Below are positions 1-5,327 of a stretch of 5,327 bases of DNA, piece after piece (the first letter of the stretch is position 1; the number at the start of each line of letters is the position of its first letter). A program made the translations under genes and the position numbers. The DNA is from Nocardioidaceae bacterium (lineage in GTDB: Bacteria; Actinomycetota; Actinomycetes; Propionibacteriales; Nocardioidaceae), in assembly GCA_025966335.1 (NCBI GenBank), contig JAICRS010000212.1:1-5327 (forward strand), read 5' to 3'. The notes beneath the pieces are model-generated. The model was not told the DNA's origin. It ran no database searches and worked only from the letters and a program-made list of their open reading frames with translations.

Positions 1-62
1 ATCCGGCTGGGGTGGCCGGTGTGCTCACGCTAGGAGCGGTCTCGGTCCTGTCGCACCGGTGA
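1..62 (+). CDS. Possible C-terminal end of an upstream membrane protein (partial)
   Basis: The frame entering the window at position 3 is open to a TGA at 60-62 and encodes 19 residues (PAGVAGVLTLGAVSVLSHR). The stretch is rich in Ala, Val, Leu and Gly and ends with the polar Ser-His-Arg, as the last transmembrane helix of an integral membrane protein such as a permease often does. The gene start lies outside the window, so family and function cannot be named. The other two plus frames give either an early stop (TAG at 31-33) or a Cys/Gly/Ser-rich sequence. The hydrophobic pattern could be chance in so short a piece. Confidence 0.3.
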   Translation, partial: PAGVAGVLTLGAVSVLSHR

Positions 63-108
63 AATCGCCAGGATCCGAATCGCCGCGGGCCGCTTCGGAG
101 GGTACGAC

Positions 109-213
109 GTGTCAAGACGCATGTTCTGGGGTGGTGTGGACCTGCATCTCGTCACGAACTATCTCGTCGACACCCGAAACGCAACGACCATGGGTCCGTG
201 CGGACTGTCATAG
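109..213 (+). CDS. Weak small ORF of 34 codons with a good Shine-Dalgarno
   Basis: A GTG at 109-111 is preceded at a 6-nt spacing by GGAGGG (97-102), the best ribosome binding site on the plus strand of this window. The frame runs to TAG at 211-213 and would encode a 34-residue peptide starting MSRRMFWGGVDLHL and ending GPCGLS. I recognise no family. About two thirds of its third codon positions are G or C, visibly lower than in the neighbouring genes, which argues against a conserved coding region. The stop codon lies inside the putative -10 box of the SprT-like gene, and the ORF ends 10 nt before that gene's ATG. It may be a chance ORF or a leader peptide. Confidence 0.13.
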   Translation: MSRRMFWGGVDLHLVTNYLVDTRNATTMGPCGLS

Positions 214-216
214 GGT
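211..216 (+). promoter_or_regulatory. Putative -10 box (TAGGGT) of a leaderless promoter for the SprT-like gene
   Basis: TAGGGT fits the actinobacterial -10 pattern TANNNT and ends 7 nt before the ATG at 224. Transcription would therefore start at or next to the A of the start codon. No clear -35 hexamer is visible 16-19 nt upstream. Upstream of the box lies a small inverted repeat, GTCCG-TG-CGGAC (194-205), which could be an operator or chance. The AGGG inside the box could also act as a weak Shine-Dalgarno at 8-nt spacing, so leaderless versus leadered initiation is not settled. The same layout recurs before the genes at 1510 and 4879. Confidence 0.45.
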
Positions 217-357
217 CTTCGCCATGCGACTGGCGGACGCGTTCGTGATGGCACAGGAGCTGCTGGATCTTCATCGCCTCGTGGACTGGCGGGTCGAGTT
301 CGACCAGGCCAAGTCTCGCGCGGGGGTGTGCCGCCCGCACCGCAAGGTGATCGGGCT

Positions 358-367
358 GAGCGGAGCG
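358..367 (+). repeat. Tandem duplication of GAGCG that causes the frameshift
   Basis: Two adjacent GAGCG copies lie at 358-362 and 363-367. Removing either copy turns the local sequence into CTG-AGC-GCT-CCG-CTG-ACC (Leu-Ser-Ala-Pro-Leu-Thr), which joins the two halves of the SprT-like protein exactly as expected for the family. A replication-slippage duplication is the simplest explanation. A copying or assembly artefact would leave the same trace. Confidence 0.75.
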
Positions 368-374
368 CTCCGCT
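359..374. repeat. Perfect 16-bp palindrome AGCGGAGCGCTCCGCT
   Basis: The sequence AGCGGAGCGCTCCGCT equals its own reverse complement over all 16 bases; the flanking bases (G358 and G375) do not pair. It includes the second GAGCG copy and runs up to the T of the premature TGA (374-376). Without the duplicated pentamer the perfect palindrome shrinks to a short core around AGCGCT, so the palindrome is a product of the duplication. There is no unpaired loop and no T tract, so it does not look like a terminator. Confidence 0.7.
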
Positions 375-916
375 GACCCGGCTGCACGGTGCTGACGAGG
401 TGCGGGACACGGTGCTGCACGAGATCGCCCATGCCTTGGTCGGCCCCCGGCACGGACACGACTCCGTGTGGCGGGCCAAGGCACGCGAGATCGGGTGCAG
501 CGCAACCCGTTGCCTCCCGCAGGACGCGCCGGCCGTGCCCGGCGGCTGGGTCGGGACCTGCCCTGCGGGACACAGCATTCACCGACATCGTCGTCCGGAG
601 AAGCCGGTCTCGTGCGCCGAGTGCGGGCAGGGTTTCGACCGCGATCATCTGTTCGAGTGGTTGCACCATGGGCGGCCGGCCCGCATGCACCCGAACTACG
701 ACGCTGCACTCCGCGCGATGGAGACCGGGACCGGCGTGGTCGCTCTGCCGGTCGGGGCGCTGGGCCGGGTCATCCTCAAGGGGCAGTTCCACGGTTACGT
801 CGGCAAGGTCGTCAAGCGGGGCCGGACCAGGTACCACCTCGAGCATGCGGACGGCGTCCTGACGGTTCCGTTCTGCTACGTGGAGCCGCCGGGTAGACGT
901 GTCGGTCCGACGCGGC

Positions 917-1465
917 TCAGGCGAGAAGCCCTATCGCCGTGAACGTGACCTCGAACGGCGTGGAAACGGCGAGCTCCTCATCGCCCTCGACGTGGGCGAC
1001 TTCGACGTACGTCCCGTCGCGGAGGTTGTAAACGGTGACAGCAGGCTTGTCGGGGTCGACGGCCCAGAAGGACGGGCAGGCCGCCGCCTCGTATCGGGAC
1101 AGCTTCAGGGTCAGGTCGACTCGCCGTGTGCTGGGTGAGAGCACCTCGATCGCGAGCAACGGCGCAACCGGCAGGTCGCGCTCCGTGAAGTCGGTACGCC
1201 GTGCCGCGATCAGGTCTGGCTGCACGATCGTGTCCTCGGCCAGGACCACGTCGAACGGGGCGGCTAGCACGGTGAGGTCCTCCGGGCACGCCGCATCGAG
1301 CAGAACGCCCAGCCGGAACGAGACTTGCTGATGTCTGAAGGACGGTGAGGGAGTCACAACAAGGATTCCGTCGATGAGCTCGTAACGGTGCCCGTCATCT
1401 GGCATCGACTCGAGGTCGTTGCGGGTCAGCGCCCGGCCACGCGGGAGAGTTGTCACGGCTCCCAT
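917..1465 (-). CDS. Uma2-family (DUF820) PD-(D/E)XK nuclease-like protein
   Basis: This 182-residue protein has the full Uma2 layout and the family's usual length. The N-terminal segment contains LTRNDLESMPDDGHRYELIDG (residues 13-33), the typical entry motif before the first strand of the fold. The putative catalytic core follows: D84 in VQPD, E107 in LAIEVLSPST and K121 in LTLKLSRYEAA, in the order of a PD-(D/E)XK nuclease site. The strand FWAVDP (133-138) is also a family hallmark. Uma2 proteins are soluble, often multicopy in actinobacteria and cyanobacteria, and predicted nucleases; their biological role is not established. The ATG at 1463-1465 is chosen because the conserved N-terminus begins right after it and a GAGG precedes it. 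The gene is divergent from the SNF2 gene (44-bp gap) and convergent with the SprT-like gene, so it is probably monocistronic. The motif residues look intact, so activity is plausible but not shown. Confidence 0.9.
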   Translation of the reverse strand: MGAVTTLPRGRALTRNDLESMPDDGHRYELIDGILVVTPSPSFRHQQVSFRLGVLLDAACPEDLTVLAAPFDVVLAEDTIVQPDLIAARRTDFTERDLPVAPLLAIEVLSPSTRRVDLTLKLSRYEAAACPSFWAVDPDKPAVTVYNLRDGTYVEVAHVEGDEELAVSTPFEVTFTAIGLLA

Positions 1466-1469
1466 GGTG

Positions 1470-1473
1470 CCTC
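1470..1473 (-). promoter_or_regulatory. Ribosome binding site (GAGG) of the Uma2 gene
   Basis: Read on the minus strand, GTGAGG stands 4 nt (CACC) before the ATG at 1465-1463. It supports this start and shows that the Uma2 mRNA has a leader, in contrast to the divergent SNF2 gene. The Uma2 promoter must lie further out, within the 44-bp gap or inside the start of the SNF2 coding region; I see no clear TANNNT box for it. Confidence 0.5.
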
Positions 1474-1497
1474 ACACGAACGGTCGGTCGCTGGCCG

Positions 1498-1503
1498 TAG
1501 GCT
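1498..1503 (+). promoter_or_regulatory. Putative -10 box (TAGGCT) of a leaderless promoter for the SNF2 gene
   Basis: TAGGCT fits TANNNT and ends 6 nt (CGTCGG) before the GTG at 1510, so the transcript would begin at the start codon. There is no purine-rich Shine-Dalgarno in the preceding 15 nt, which favours leaderless translation. No convincing -35 hexamer is visible. The box lies in the 44-bp divergent gap shared with the Uma2 gene. Confidence 0.5.
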
Positions 1504-1509
1504 CGTCGG

Positions 1510-4500
1510 GTGCTGGATCTGTCGCTGCTGCTGGAGGACGAGGACCTCCGTCGTCGCTACGGGTCGGCCACGCTTGAACGGGCTCGCGACTACGTCCGGC
1601 GCGGCATGGTGCTGGAGAGCAGCCACGACCTCGACGGCGACGGTGACCTGGACATCCGGGGGAGCGTCGCCGGATCGCGCGGCGCGGCGTACTCCGTCTA
1701 TGTCAGTGTCGGGCAGGACGGTCCCGCTGCCTGGGTCTACAGCCGGTGCAGCTGCCCGGTGGCGGAGGGCTGCAAGCATGCGGTGGCGCTGCTGCTCACC
1801 GTCCGGCACGAGCACGAGCAGGACCACGCGGCGGGCGGCCCCGGTGCTCGCCGGTGGGAACGTCGGCTGGCCTCGGTCCTGGACGAGCTCGACGCCGCCG
1901 CCGGTCGCGTCGGATCGACGGAGCAGAAGCCGCTGGCCCTGCAGATCGACCTGAACCGCGGCTCTCGACGCACCGGCTACCGCTGGGCCGCGGAGAGCAC
2001 ACCGAAGCGCGGCACGCTGCGGATCCGACCGCTGCAGCGCGGTGCGCGGGACAACTGGATCCGCTCGGGCGTGTCCTGGCAGGACGTCCCGCACCTCGGC
2101 AGGCGCGGCAACTTCGACGAGCGTCAGGTCGCCGTGCTCAACGAGATCGTCACCGCCTACCGCGCCGCCTCCCGACAGACCTACTTCGGTGCGGAGAGCC
2201 ACCTGCCGTTGTCGGCGTTCGACGGCTCGCTGTGGAACCTGCTGGCACGGGCCGAGAAGGTCGGGCTCGCCCTGGTGCCCGGTGCCGCGCTGGCCAGCGT
2301 CGAGGTACGCGCGGAACCGGTCACGTTGCAGCTCGACGTGAACGCGGCACCCACCCACGACGCACACCTGCGACTCGGCGTTCGGGTGGAGGACGAGTGG
2401 TACGCCGCGGAGGAGCTCGACGTGCTCGGTTCCACGGGACACGGCGTCGCGCTCTGGCAGCCGGGCACCACTGGGCAGACCTGGGCCCTCACACTGGCGC
2501 CGCTGAGCCGGCCGGCCGGCCCGGAGGTACGCCGGCTGCTCGCCACCGGCGACGAGCTGGTCGTTCCTGCCGATGACCGGGACGACCTGGTCGCCGAGTA
2601 CCTGCCCCGGTTGCAGCGCCACGTGCCGGTGATCTCCTCCGACGGGTCGATCAGTCTTCCCGAGCCCGCCGTACCCCGGCTGGCGCTCACCGTGACCTGG
2701 GTGGCCGTCGACGAGGTCTCCCTCGCCTGGTCCTGGCGTTATCGCGCGGGCGAGGACGACCGGGTCTACGGCCTGTCGGAGACGCGAGGGCTGCGCGGCG
2801 TACGCCGACCCGACGCCGAACGTGACCTGTTGGCGGCGCTCGAGCTGAGCGACGAGCAGGTGCACCGGCTCTGTGACGGGCACCGGCGCGAGCGTGGTCT
2901 GGTCGAGCAACAGACGTTCAGCCATGGCGCTGCCATCGACTTCGCGGAGAACGTGCTGTCCGACCTCGAGGCCGCTGGACAGGTGGAGATCGAGGAGATC
3001 GGCGGCCGCCCCGACTACCGGGAGGCCAGCACCGCACCGGTCATCCACTTCGCGTCCCGAGACGGGGACACGGAGCCGGAGGACGAGGCTCGCACCGACT
3101 GGCTGGATCTCGAGGTAGTCATCAGTGTCGACGGCCAGTTCCTGGCGCTGACTCACCTGCTCGAGGCGCTCACGCGCGGCCAGGACCGGGTGATCCTCCG
3201 CAACGGTGTGCACATCGCCGTGGACCGGCCGGAGTTCGCGCACCTGACCGAGCTGGTCACGGCGGCGGGCGAGCTGCACGAGCAGCCCCGCGACGGGATC
3301 CGGGTCTCCCACCACGACCTCGGGTTGTGGGACGAGCTGGCCGAGGTCGGCATCGTCGACGCCCAGGCCTCGCAGTGGGTGGAGGCGGCCCAGGCGCTGC
3401 GCGGGCTGGAGAAGCTTCCGGAGGTCGATCCGGTCGGGGTGAAGGCGGAGCTGCGGCACTACCAGCTCGACGGGTTCCGGTGGCTGGCGTTCCTGTGGCA
3501 GGCCGGGCTCGGCGGCATCCTGGCCGACGACATGGGCCTCGGCAAGACGTTGCAGACGCTGGCCCTCGTCGCGCATGCCCGCGAGCACGGCGCCGGGCCG
3601 TTCCTGGTGGTGGCGCCCACCAGCGTGGTGTCCACCTGGGCCCACGAGGCGGACCAGTTCACGCCCGCACTCGTGGTCCGCACCGTGACCGAGTCGCACT
3701 CGCGCCGCGGCACGACGATCGCCGCCCTGGCCTCCGAGGCCGATGTGGTCATCACGTCGTACACACTCTTCCGGCTCGAGGCCGACGCCTACGTTGCCGA
3801 GCAGTGGGGCGGACTCGTGCTCGACGAGGCACAGACCGTGAAGAACCATCACGGCAAGACGTACCAGTGCGTGCGTCGCCTCGACGTACCGTTCCGGCTG
3901 GCGCTCACGGGCACGCCGATGGAGAACCGGCTGATGGAGCTGTGGTCCCTGCTGTCGATCGTGGCCCCAGGTCTCTACCCCTACCCTCAGCGTTTCGTGG
4001 AGCTGGTCGCGAACCCGGTGGAGCGGCTCGGGGACAACGCCGCGCTCGACCGGTTCCGGCGGCGGGTCCGACCGTTCCTGCTGCGCCGGACCAAAGATCT
4101 GGTCGCCTCCGACCTGCCGCCCAAGCAGGAGCAGGTGCTCGAGGTCCGGTTGACCCCGAAGCACCGCAAGCTCTATGAGACGCACCTGCAGCGCGAACGA
4201 CAGACCGTGCTGGGTCTGGTCGAGGACTTCGACAAGCACCGGATCGCGATCTTCAGGTCGCTGACCAAGCTGCGCCAGCTCAGCCTCGATGCTGCCCTGG
4301 TGGACGCCGAGTACGACGGGATCGGTTCCGCGAAGATTGACGTGCTCACGGACCACCTCCTCGAGATCATGGCCGAGGGGCATCGGGCTCTGGTGTTCAG
4401 CCAGTTCACGTCGTTCCTGGCCCGGGTGCGGGCGCGGCTAGAGCGTGAGGGCATCTCGATCACCTACCTCGACGGGCGCACCCGCAAGCGCGGTGCCGTG

Positions 4501-4833
4501 GTCGACGAGTTCAAGTCCGGCGACGCGGACGTCTTCCTGATCAGCCTGAAGGCCGGGGGAGTCGGGCTGACCCTGACTGAGGCCGACTATGTCTTCGTGC
4601 TCGACCCGTGGTGGAACCCCGCGGTCGAGGCGCAGGCGGTGGACCGGGCGCACCGGATCGGTCAACAGAAACCGGTGATGGTATACCGGCTCGTCGCGAT
4701 CGACACGATCGAGGAGAAGGTGATGGAGCTCAAGGCGCGCAAGGCGGCGTTGTTCGCGCAGGTGATCGACGGCGACGGTGCGATGTCGACCGCGATCGGC
4801 GCCGAGGACGTGCGGGCACTGTTCGAGGACTGA
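1510..4833 (+). CDS. SNF2-family DEAD/DEAH-like helicase with N-terminal SWIM zinc finger
   Basis: This 1107-residue protein is a complete bacterial SNF2-type ATPase. Near the N-terminus is a SWIM zinc finger, C80-S-C82-P-x4-C88-K-H90. A long middle region (about 95-640) contains a segment around 531-600 (starting WLDLEVVISVDG) that I assign to the SNF2-associated domain found only in bacterial members. The RecA lobe 1 begins at LRHYQLDGF (648-656, Q652). It carries Walker A DDMGLGKT (673-680, K679), motif Ia VVAPTSVVSTW (700-710), the Walker B box D772-E-A-Q and motif III LTGTPMEN (799-806). Lobe 2 shows LVFSQF (961-966), SLKAGGVGLT (1012 onward), DPWWNP (1032-1037) and motif VI QAVDRAHRIGQ (1042-1052, arginines 1046 and 1049). 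All ATPase residues are present, so it should translocate on double-stranded DNA without necessarily unwinding it. Relatives act in RNA polymerase recycling (RapA) or in phage defence modules, but the SWIM-containing actinobacterial type has no settled role. The GTG start at 1510 is supported by the upstream TAGGCT box and by the coding start LDLSLLLEDEDLRRRYG. The gene is single; the next gene has its own promoter. Confidence 0.95.
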   Translation: MLDLSLLLEDEDLRRRYGSATLERARDYVRRGMVLESSHDLDGDGDLDIRGSVAGSRGAAYSVYVSVGQDGPAAWVYSRCSCPVAEGCKHAVALLLTVRHEHEQDHAAGGPGARRWERRLASVLDELDAAAGRVGSTEQKPLALQIDLNRGSRRTGYRWAAESTPKRGTLRIRPLQRGARDNWIRSGVSWQDVPHLGRRGNFDERQVAVLNEIVTAYRAASRQTYFGAESHLPLSAFDGSLWNLLARAEKVGLALVPGAALASVEVRAEPVTLQLDVNAAPTHDAHLRLGVRVEDEWYAAEELDVLGSTGHGVALWQPGTTGQTWALTLAPLSRPAGPEVRRLLATGDELVVPADDRDDLVAEYLPRLQRHVPVISSDGSISLPEPAVPRLALTVTWVAVDEVSLAWSWRYRAGEDDRVYGLSETRGLRGVRRPDAERDLLAALELSDEQVHRLCDGHRRERGLVEQQTFSHGAAIDFAENVLSDLEAAGQVEIEEIGGRPDYREASTAPVIHFASRDGDTEPEDEARTDWLDLEVVISVDGQFLALTHLLEALTRGQDRVILRNGVHIAVDRPEFAHLTELVTAAGELHEQPRDGIRVSHHDLGLWDELAEVGIVDAQASQWVEAAQALRGLEKLPEVDPVGVKAELRHYQLDGFRWLAFLWQAGLGGILADDMGLGKTLQTLALVAHAREHGAGPFLVVAPTSVVSTWAHEADQFTPALVVRTVTESHSRRGTTIAALASEADVVITSYTLFRLEADAYVAEQWGGLVLDEAQTVKNHHGKTYQCVRRLDVPFRLALTGTPMENRLMELWSLLSIVAPGLYPYPQRFVELVANPVERLGDNAALDRFRRRVRPFLLRRTKDLVASDLPPKQEQVLEVRLTPKHRKLYETHLQRERQTVLGLVEDFDKHRIAIFRSLTKLRQLSLDAALVDAEYDGIGSAKIDVLTDHLLEIMAEGHRALVFSQFTSFLARVRARLEREGISITYLDGRTRKRGAVVDEFKSGDADVFLISLKAGGVGLTLTEADYVFVLDPWWNPAVEAQAVDRAHRIGQQKPVMVYRLVAIDTIEEKVMELKARKAALFAQVIDGDGAMSTAIGAEDVRALFED

Positions 4834-4841
4834 GCTAGCTC
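4832..4841. repeat. 10-bp palindrome GAGCTAGCTC across the SNF2 stop codon
   Basis: GAGCTAGCTC is a perfect palindrome that begins inside the TGA stop codon (4831-4833). It has no loop and is not followed by a T tract, so it is not a classical intrinsic terminator. I see no other terminator-like hairpin in the 45-bp gap. It could be a protein-binding site for the downstream promoter or chance. Confidence 0.3.
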
Positions 4842-4865
4842 CGGCAAAGTGTCGATGGTCGCTCA

Positions 4866-4871
4866 TAGGTT
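4866..4871 (+). promoter_or_regulatory. Putative -10 box (TAGGTT) of a leaderless promoter for the DUF222 gene
   Basis: TAGGTT fits TANNNT and ends 7 nt (GGTTTCC) before the ATG at 4879. The preceding bases CA make it CATAGGTT, close to the CATAGGGT before the SprT-like gene. No good Shine-Dalgarno separates box and start. The box decides between two in-frame ATGs: 4879 fits the promoter, whereas 4855 lies upstream of the box. A -35 element is not evident. Confidence 0.5.
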
Positions 4872-4878
4872 GGTTTCC

Positions 4879-5327
4879 ATGGTTGAGCTGCCGGTCGATG
4901 AGTTGGGTGGGGAGCAGGTCCTCGCTCGGGTGGGTGCGTTGCATGGGCAGCGTCGGTCGGCTGATACCGAGATTTTCTTGTTGGTGGGGCAGTTCGCCGA
5001 CATCCATAACCCGGATTCACGGCCTTCGCGGGGGCCGTCGTTGCCGGGGATGGAGAGGGCGCGTCGGTTCGGTGGGGCGGGGACCCCGGCGATGTGGGAG
5101 TTCGCGCTCGGTGAGCTGGCGGTGCAGCTGGAGTGCTCGACCGCGGCGGCGCGGTACCTGGTCCGCGATGTGCTCGATGTCCGGCACCGGCTGCCGGTGA
5201 CCTGGGCCCGGCTGGTGGCCGGTGAGATCCGGGTGCACTATGCCCGGCACGTGGCGAAGGCGACCCATCATCTGTCGGCCGAGGCGGCCGGGTTCGTCGA
5301 TGTCGAGGTCGCCGAGATCTGTGACGG
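4879..5327 (+). CDS. DUF222 / 13E12 repeat-family protein, N-terminal part (truncated by window end)
   Basis: An open frame runs from ATG 4879 to the window end (149 full codons, no stop). It starts MVELPVDELGGEQVLARVGAL. The hallmarks of the DUF222 N-terminal domain are visible: a helical entry with an Arg/Ala-rich stretch, the linker MERARRFGGAGTPAMWEFAL, then STAAARYLVRDVLDVRHRLP, TWARLVAGEIRVHYARHVAKAT and LSAEAAGFVDVEVAEI. Complete members are usually several hundred residues long and often end in an HNH nuclease domain; that part would lie beyond 5327 and is not seen. The family is multicopy in actinobacteria and mycobacteria (13E12 repeats), with unknown function. An in-frame ATG at 4855 would add 8 residues (MVAHRLVS), but it lies upstream of the TAGGTT box and the extra residues do not look like the family. 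The first 60 or so codons favour TTG, GGT and GGG more than the SNF2 gene does. Confidence 0.88.
   Translation, partial: MVELPVDELGGEQVLARVGALHGQRRSADTEIFLLVGQFADIHNPDSRPSRGPSLPGMERARRFGGAGTPAMWEFALGELAVQLECSTAAARYLVRDVLDVRHRLPVTWARLVAGEIRVHYARHVAKATHHLSAEAAGFVDVEVAEICD

Larger units (their letters stand above)
224..942 (+). pseudogene. SprT-like zinc metalloprotease homologue, frameshifted
   Basis: SprT-like/SPRTN-type proteins are zinc metallopeptidases; eukaryotic SPRTN degrades DNA-protein crosslinks, while the bacterial substrates are largely unknown. Translation from ATG 224 gives 46 residues (MRLADAFVMAQELLDLHRLVDW... to VIGLS, 359-361), the usual N-terminal helix and strand of the family. 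That frame then stops at TGA 374-376. The rest of the protein is in the -1 frame from about 364 to TGA 940-942. If one copy of the GAGCG duplication at 358-367 is removed, a continuous 237-residue protein results, with the family-like junction VIGLSAPLTRLH. In that numbering the active site is H64-E65-I-A-H68, with a third ligand in GHD (H77). A zinc ribbon follows, with C111-P-A-G-H115 and C129-A-E-C132. A C-terminal SH3/KOW-like segment (about 181-221, with KRGRTRYH and GVLTVPF) closes the protein. All catalytic residues remain intact downstream of the lesion, so this is a recent inactivation, a sequencing or assembly error, or a gene read by re-initiation (for example at GTG 328 or GTG 400). 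Its 3' end overlaps the convergent Uma2 gene by 26 bp. Confidence 0.82.

Noticed and set aside
355..376. Programmed -1 ribosomal frameshifting in the SprT-like gene
   Set aside because: There is no X-XXY-YYZ slippery heptamer before the TGA, and the pentamer duplication fully explains the frame change.
152..846. Overlapping minus-strand open frames of 139-191 codons opposite the SprT-like gene
   Set aside because: Their translations are Arg/Pro/Ala-rich with no recognisable fold, while the plus strand carries HEIAH and the zinc ribbon. They are antisense shadows.
2505..2525. GCCGGCCGGC-type repeat as a regulatory palindrome
   Set aside because: It lies inside the SNF2 coding frame (proline, alanine and glycine codons) and is ordinary for GC-rich coding DNA.
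1453..4383. A 976-codon open frame on the minus strand, opposite the SNF2 gene
   Set aside because: It is the mirror of a GC-rich coding sequence. Its translation is rich in Gln, His, Arg, Val and Gly without any domain pattern, and the plus strand encodes a full motif set there.
4832..4844. Intrinsic terminator after the SNF2 gene
   Set aside because: The palindrome has no loop, a short arm and no T tract after it.
4438..5271. Minus-strand open frames of 61-189 codons opposite the SNF2 3' end and the DUF222 gene
   Set aside because: They cross two well-supported plus-strand genes and have no family-like pattern or ribosome binding site.
917..5327. A complete new defence system made of Uma2, SNF2 and DUF222 genes
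   Set aside because: Each gene has its own transcription signals, all three families are common and scattered in actinobacteria, and no methylase, sensor or other defence component is visible in the window.

Overview
The base composition is GC-rich throughout, coding third positions are dominated by G and C, and the gene content (a DUF222/13E12-type protein, a Uma2-family protein and a SWIM/SNF2 helicase) is typical of a high-GC actinobacterium. The protein sequences resemble Nocardioidaceae-like members most closely. This is an impression from the sequences, not a database result.

Layout from left to right. (1) Positions 1-62 carry a short hydrophobic reading-frame tail that may be the C-terminus of an upstream membrane protein. 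(2) Positions 63-223 are mostly non-coding, with one weak small ORF and, at the right end, a TAGGGT box just before the next start. (3) Positions 224-942 (+) encode a SprT-like zinc metalloprotease homologue that is broken by a 5-bp tandem duplication (GAGCG twice, 358-367); this duplication also forms a perfect 16-bp palindrome. (4) Positions 917-1465 (-) encode a Uma2-family PD-(D/E)XK nuclease-like protein that overlaps the 3' end of the SprT-like gene tail to tail. (5) Only 44 bp separate it from the divergent large gene at 1510-4833 (+), a 1107-residue SWIM-zinc-finger SNF2-family helicase with a complete motif set. (6) After 45 bp, a DUF222 (13E12 repeat family) protein begins at 4879 (+) and runs off the window.

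The genes do not form an obvious operon: all three plus-strand genes seem to have their own promoter. Each has a TAGGNT box ending 6-7 nt before the start codon and little or no Shine-Dalgarno sequence, which is the signature of leaderless transcription in actinobacteria. The minus-strand Uma2 gene instead has a GAGG ribosome binding site. I see no CRISPR array, tRNA, rRNA, insertion sequence or convincing rho-independent terminator. The SNF2/Uma2 divergent pair is the only arrangement that could hint at a shared DNA-transaction role, and that is speculative. The firmest unusual observations are the frameshifting duplication/palindrome in the SprT-like gene and the repeated leaderless promoter arrangement.
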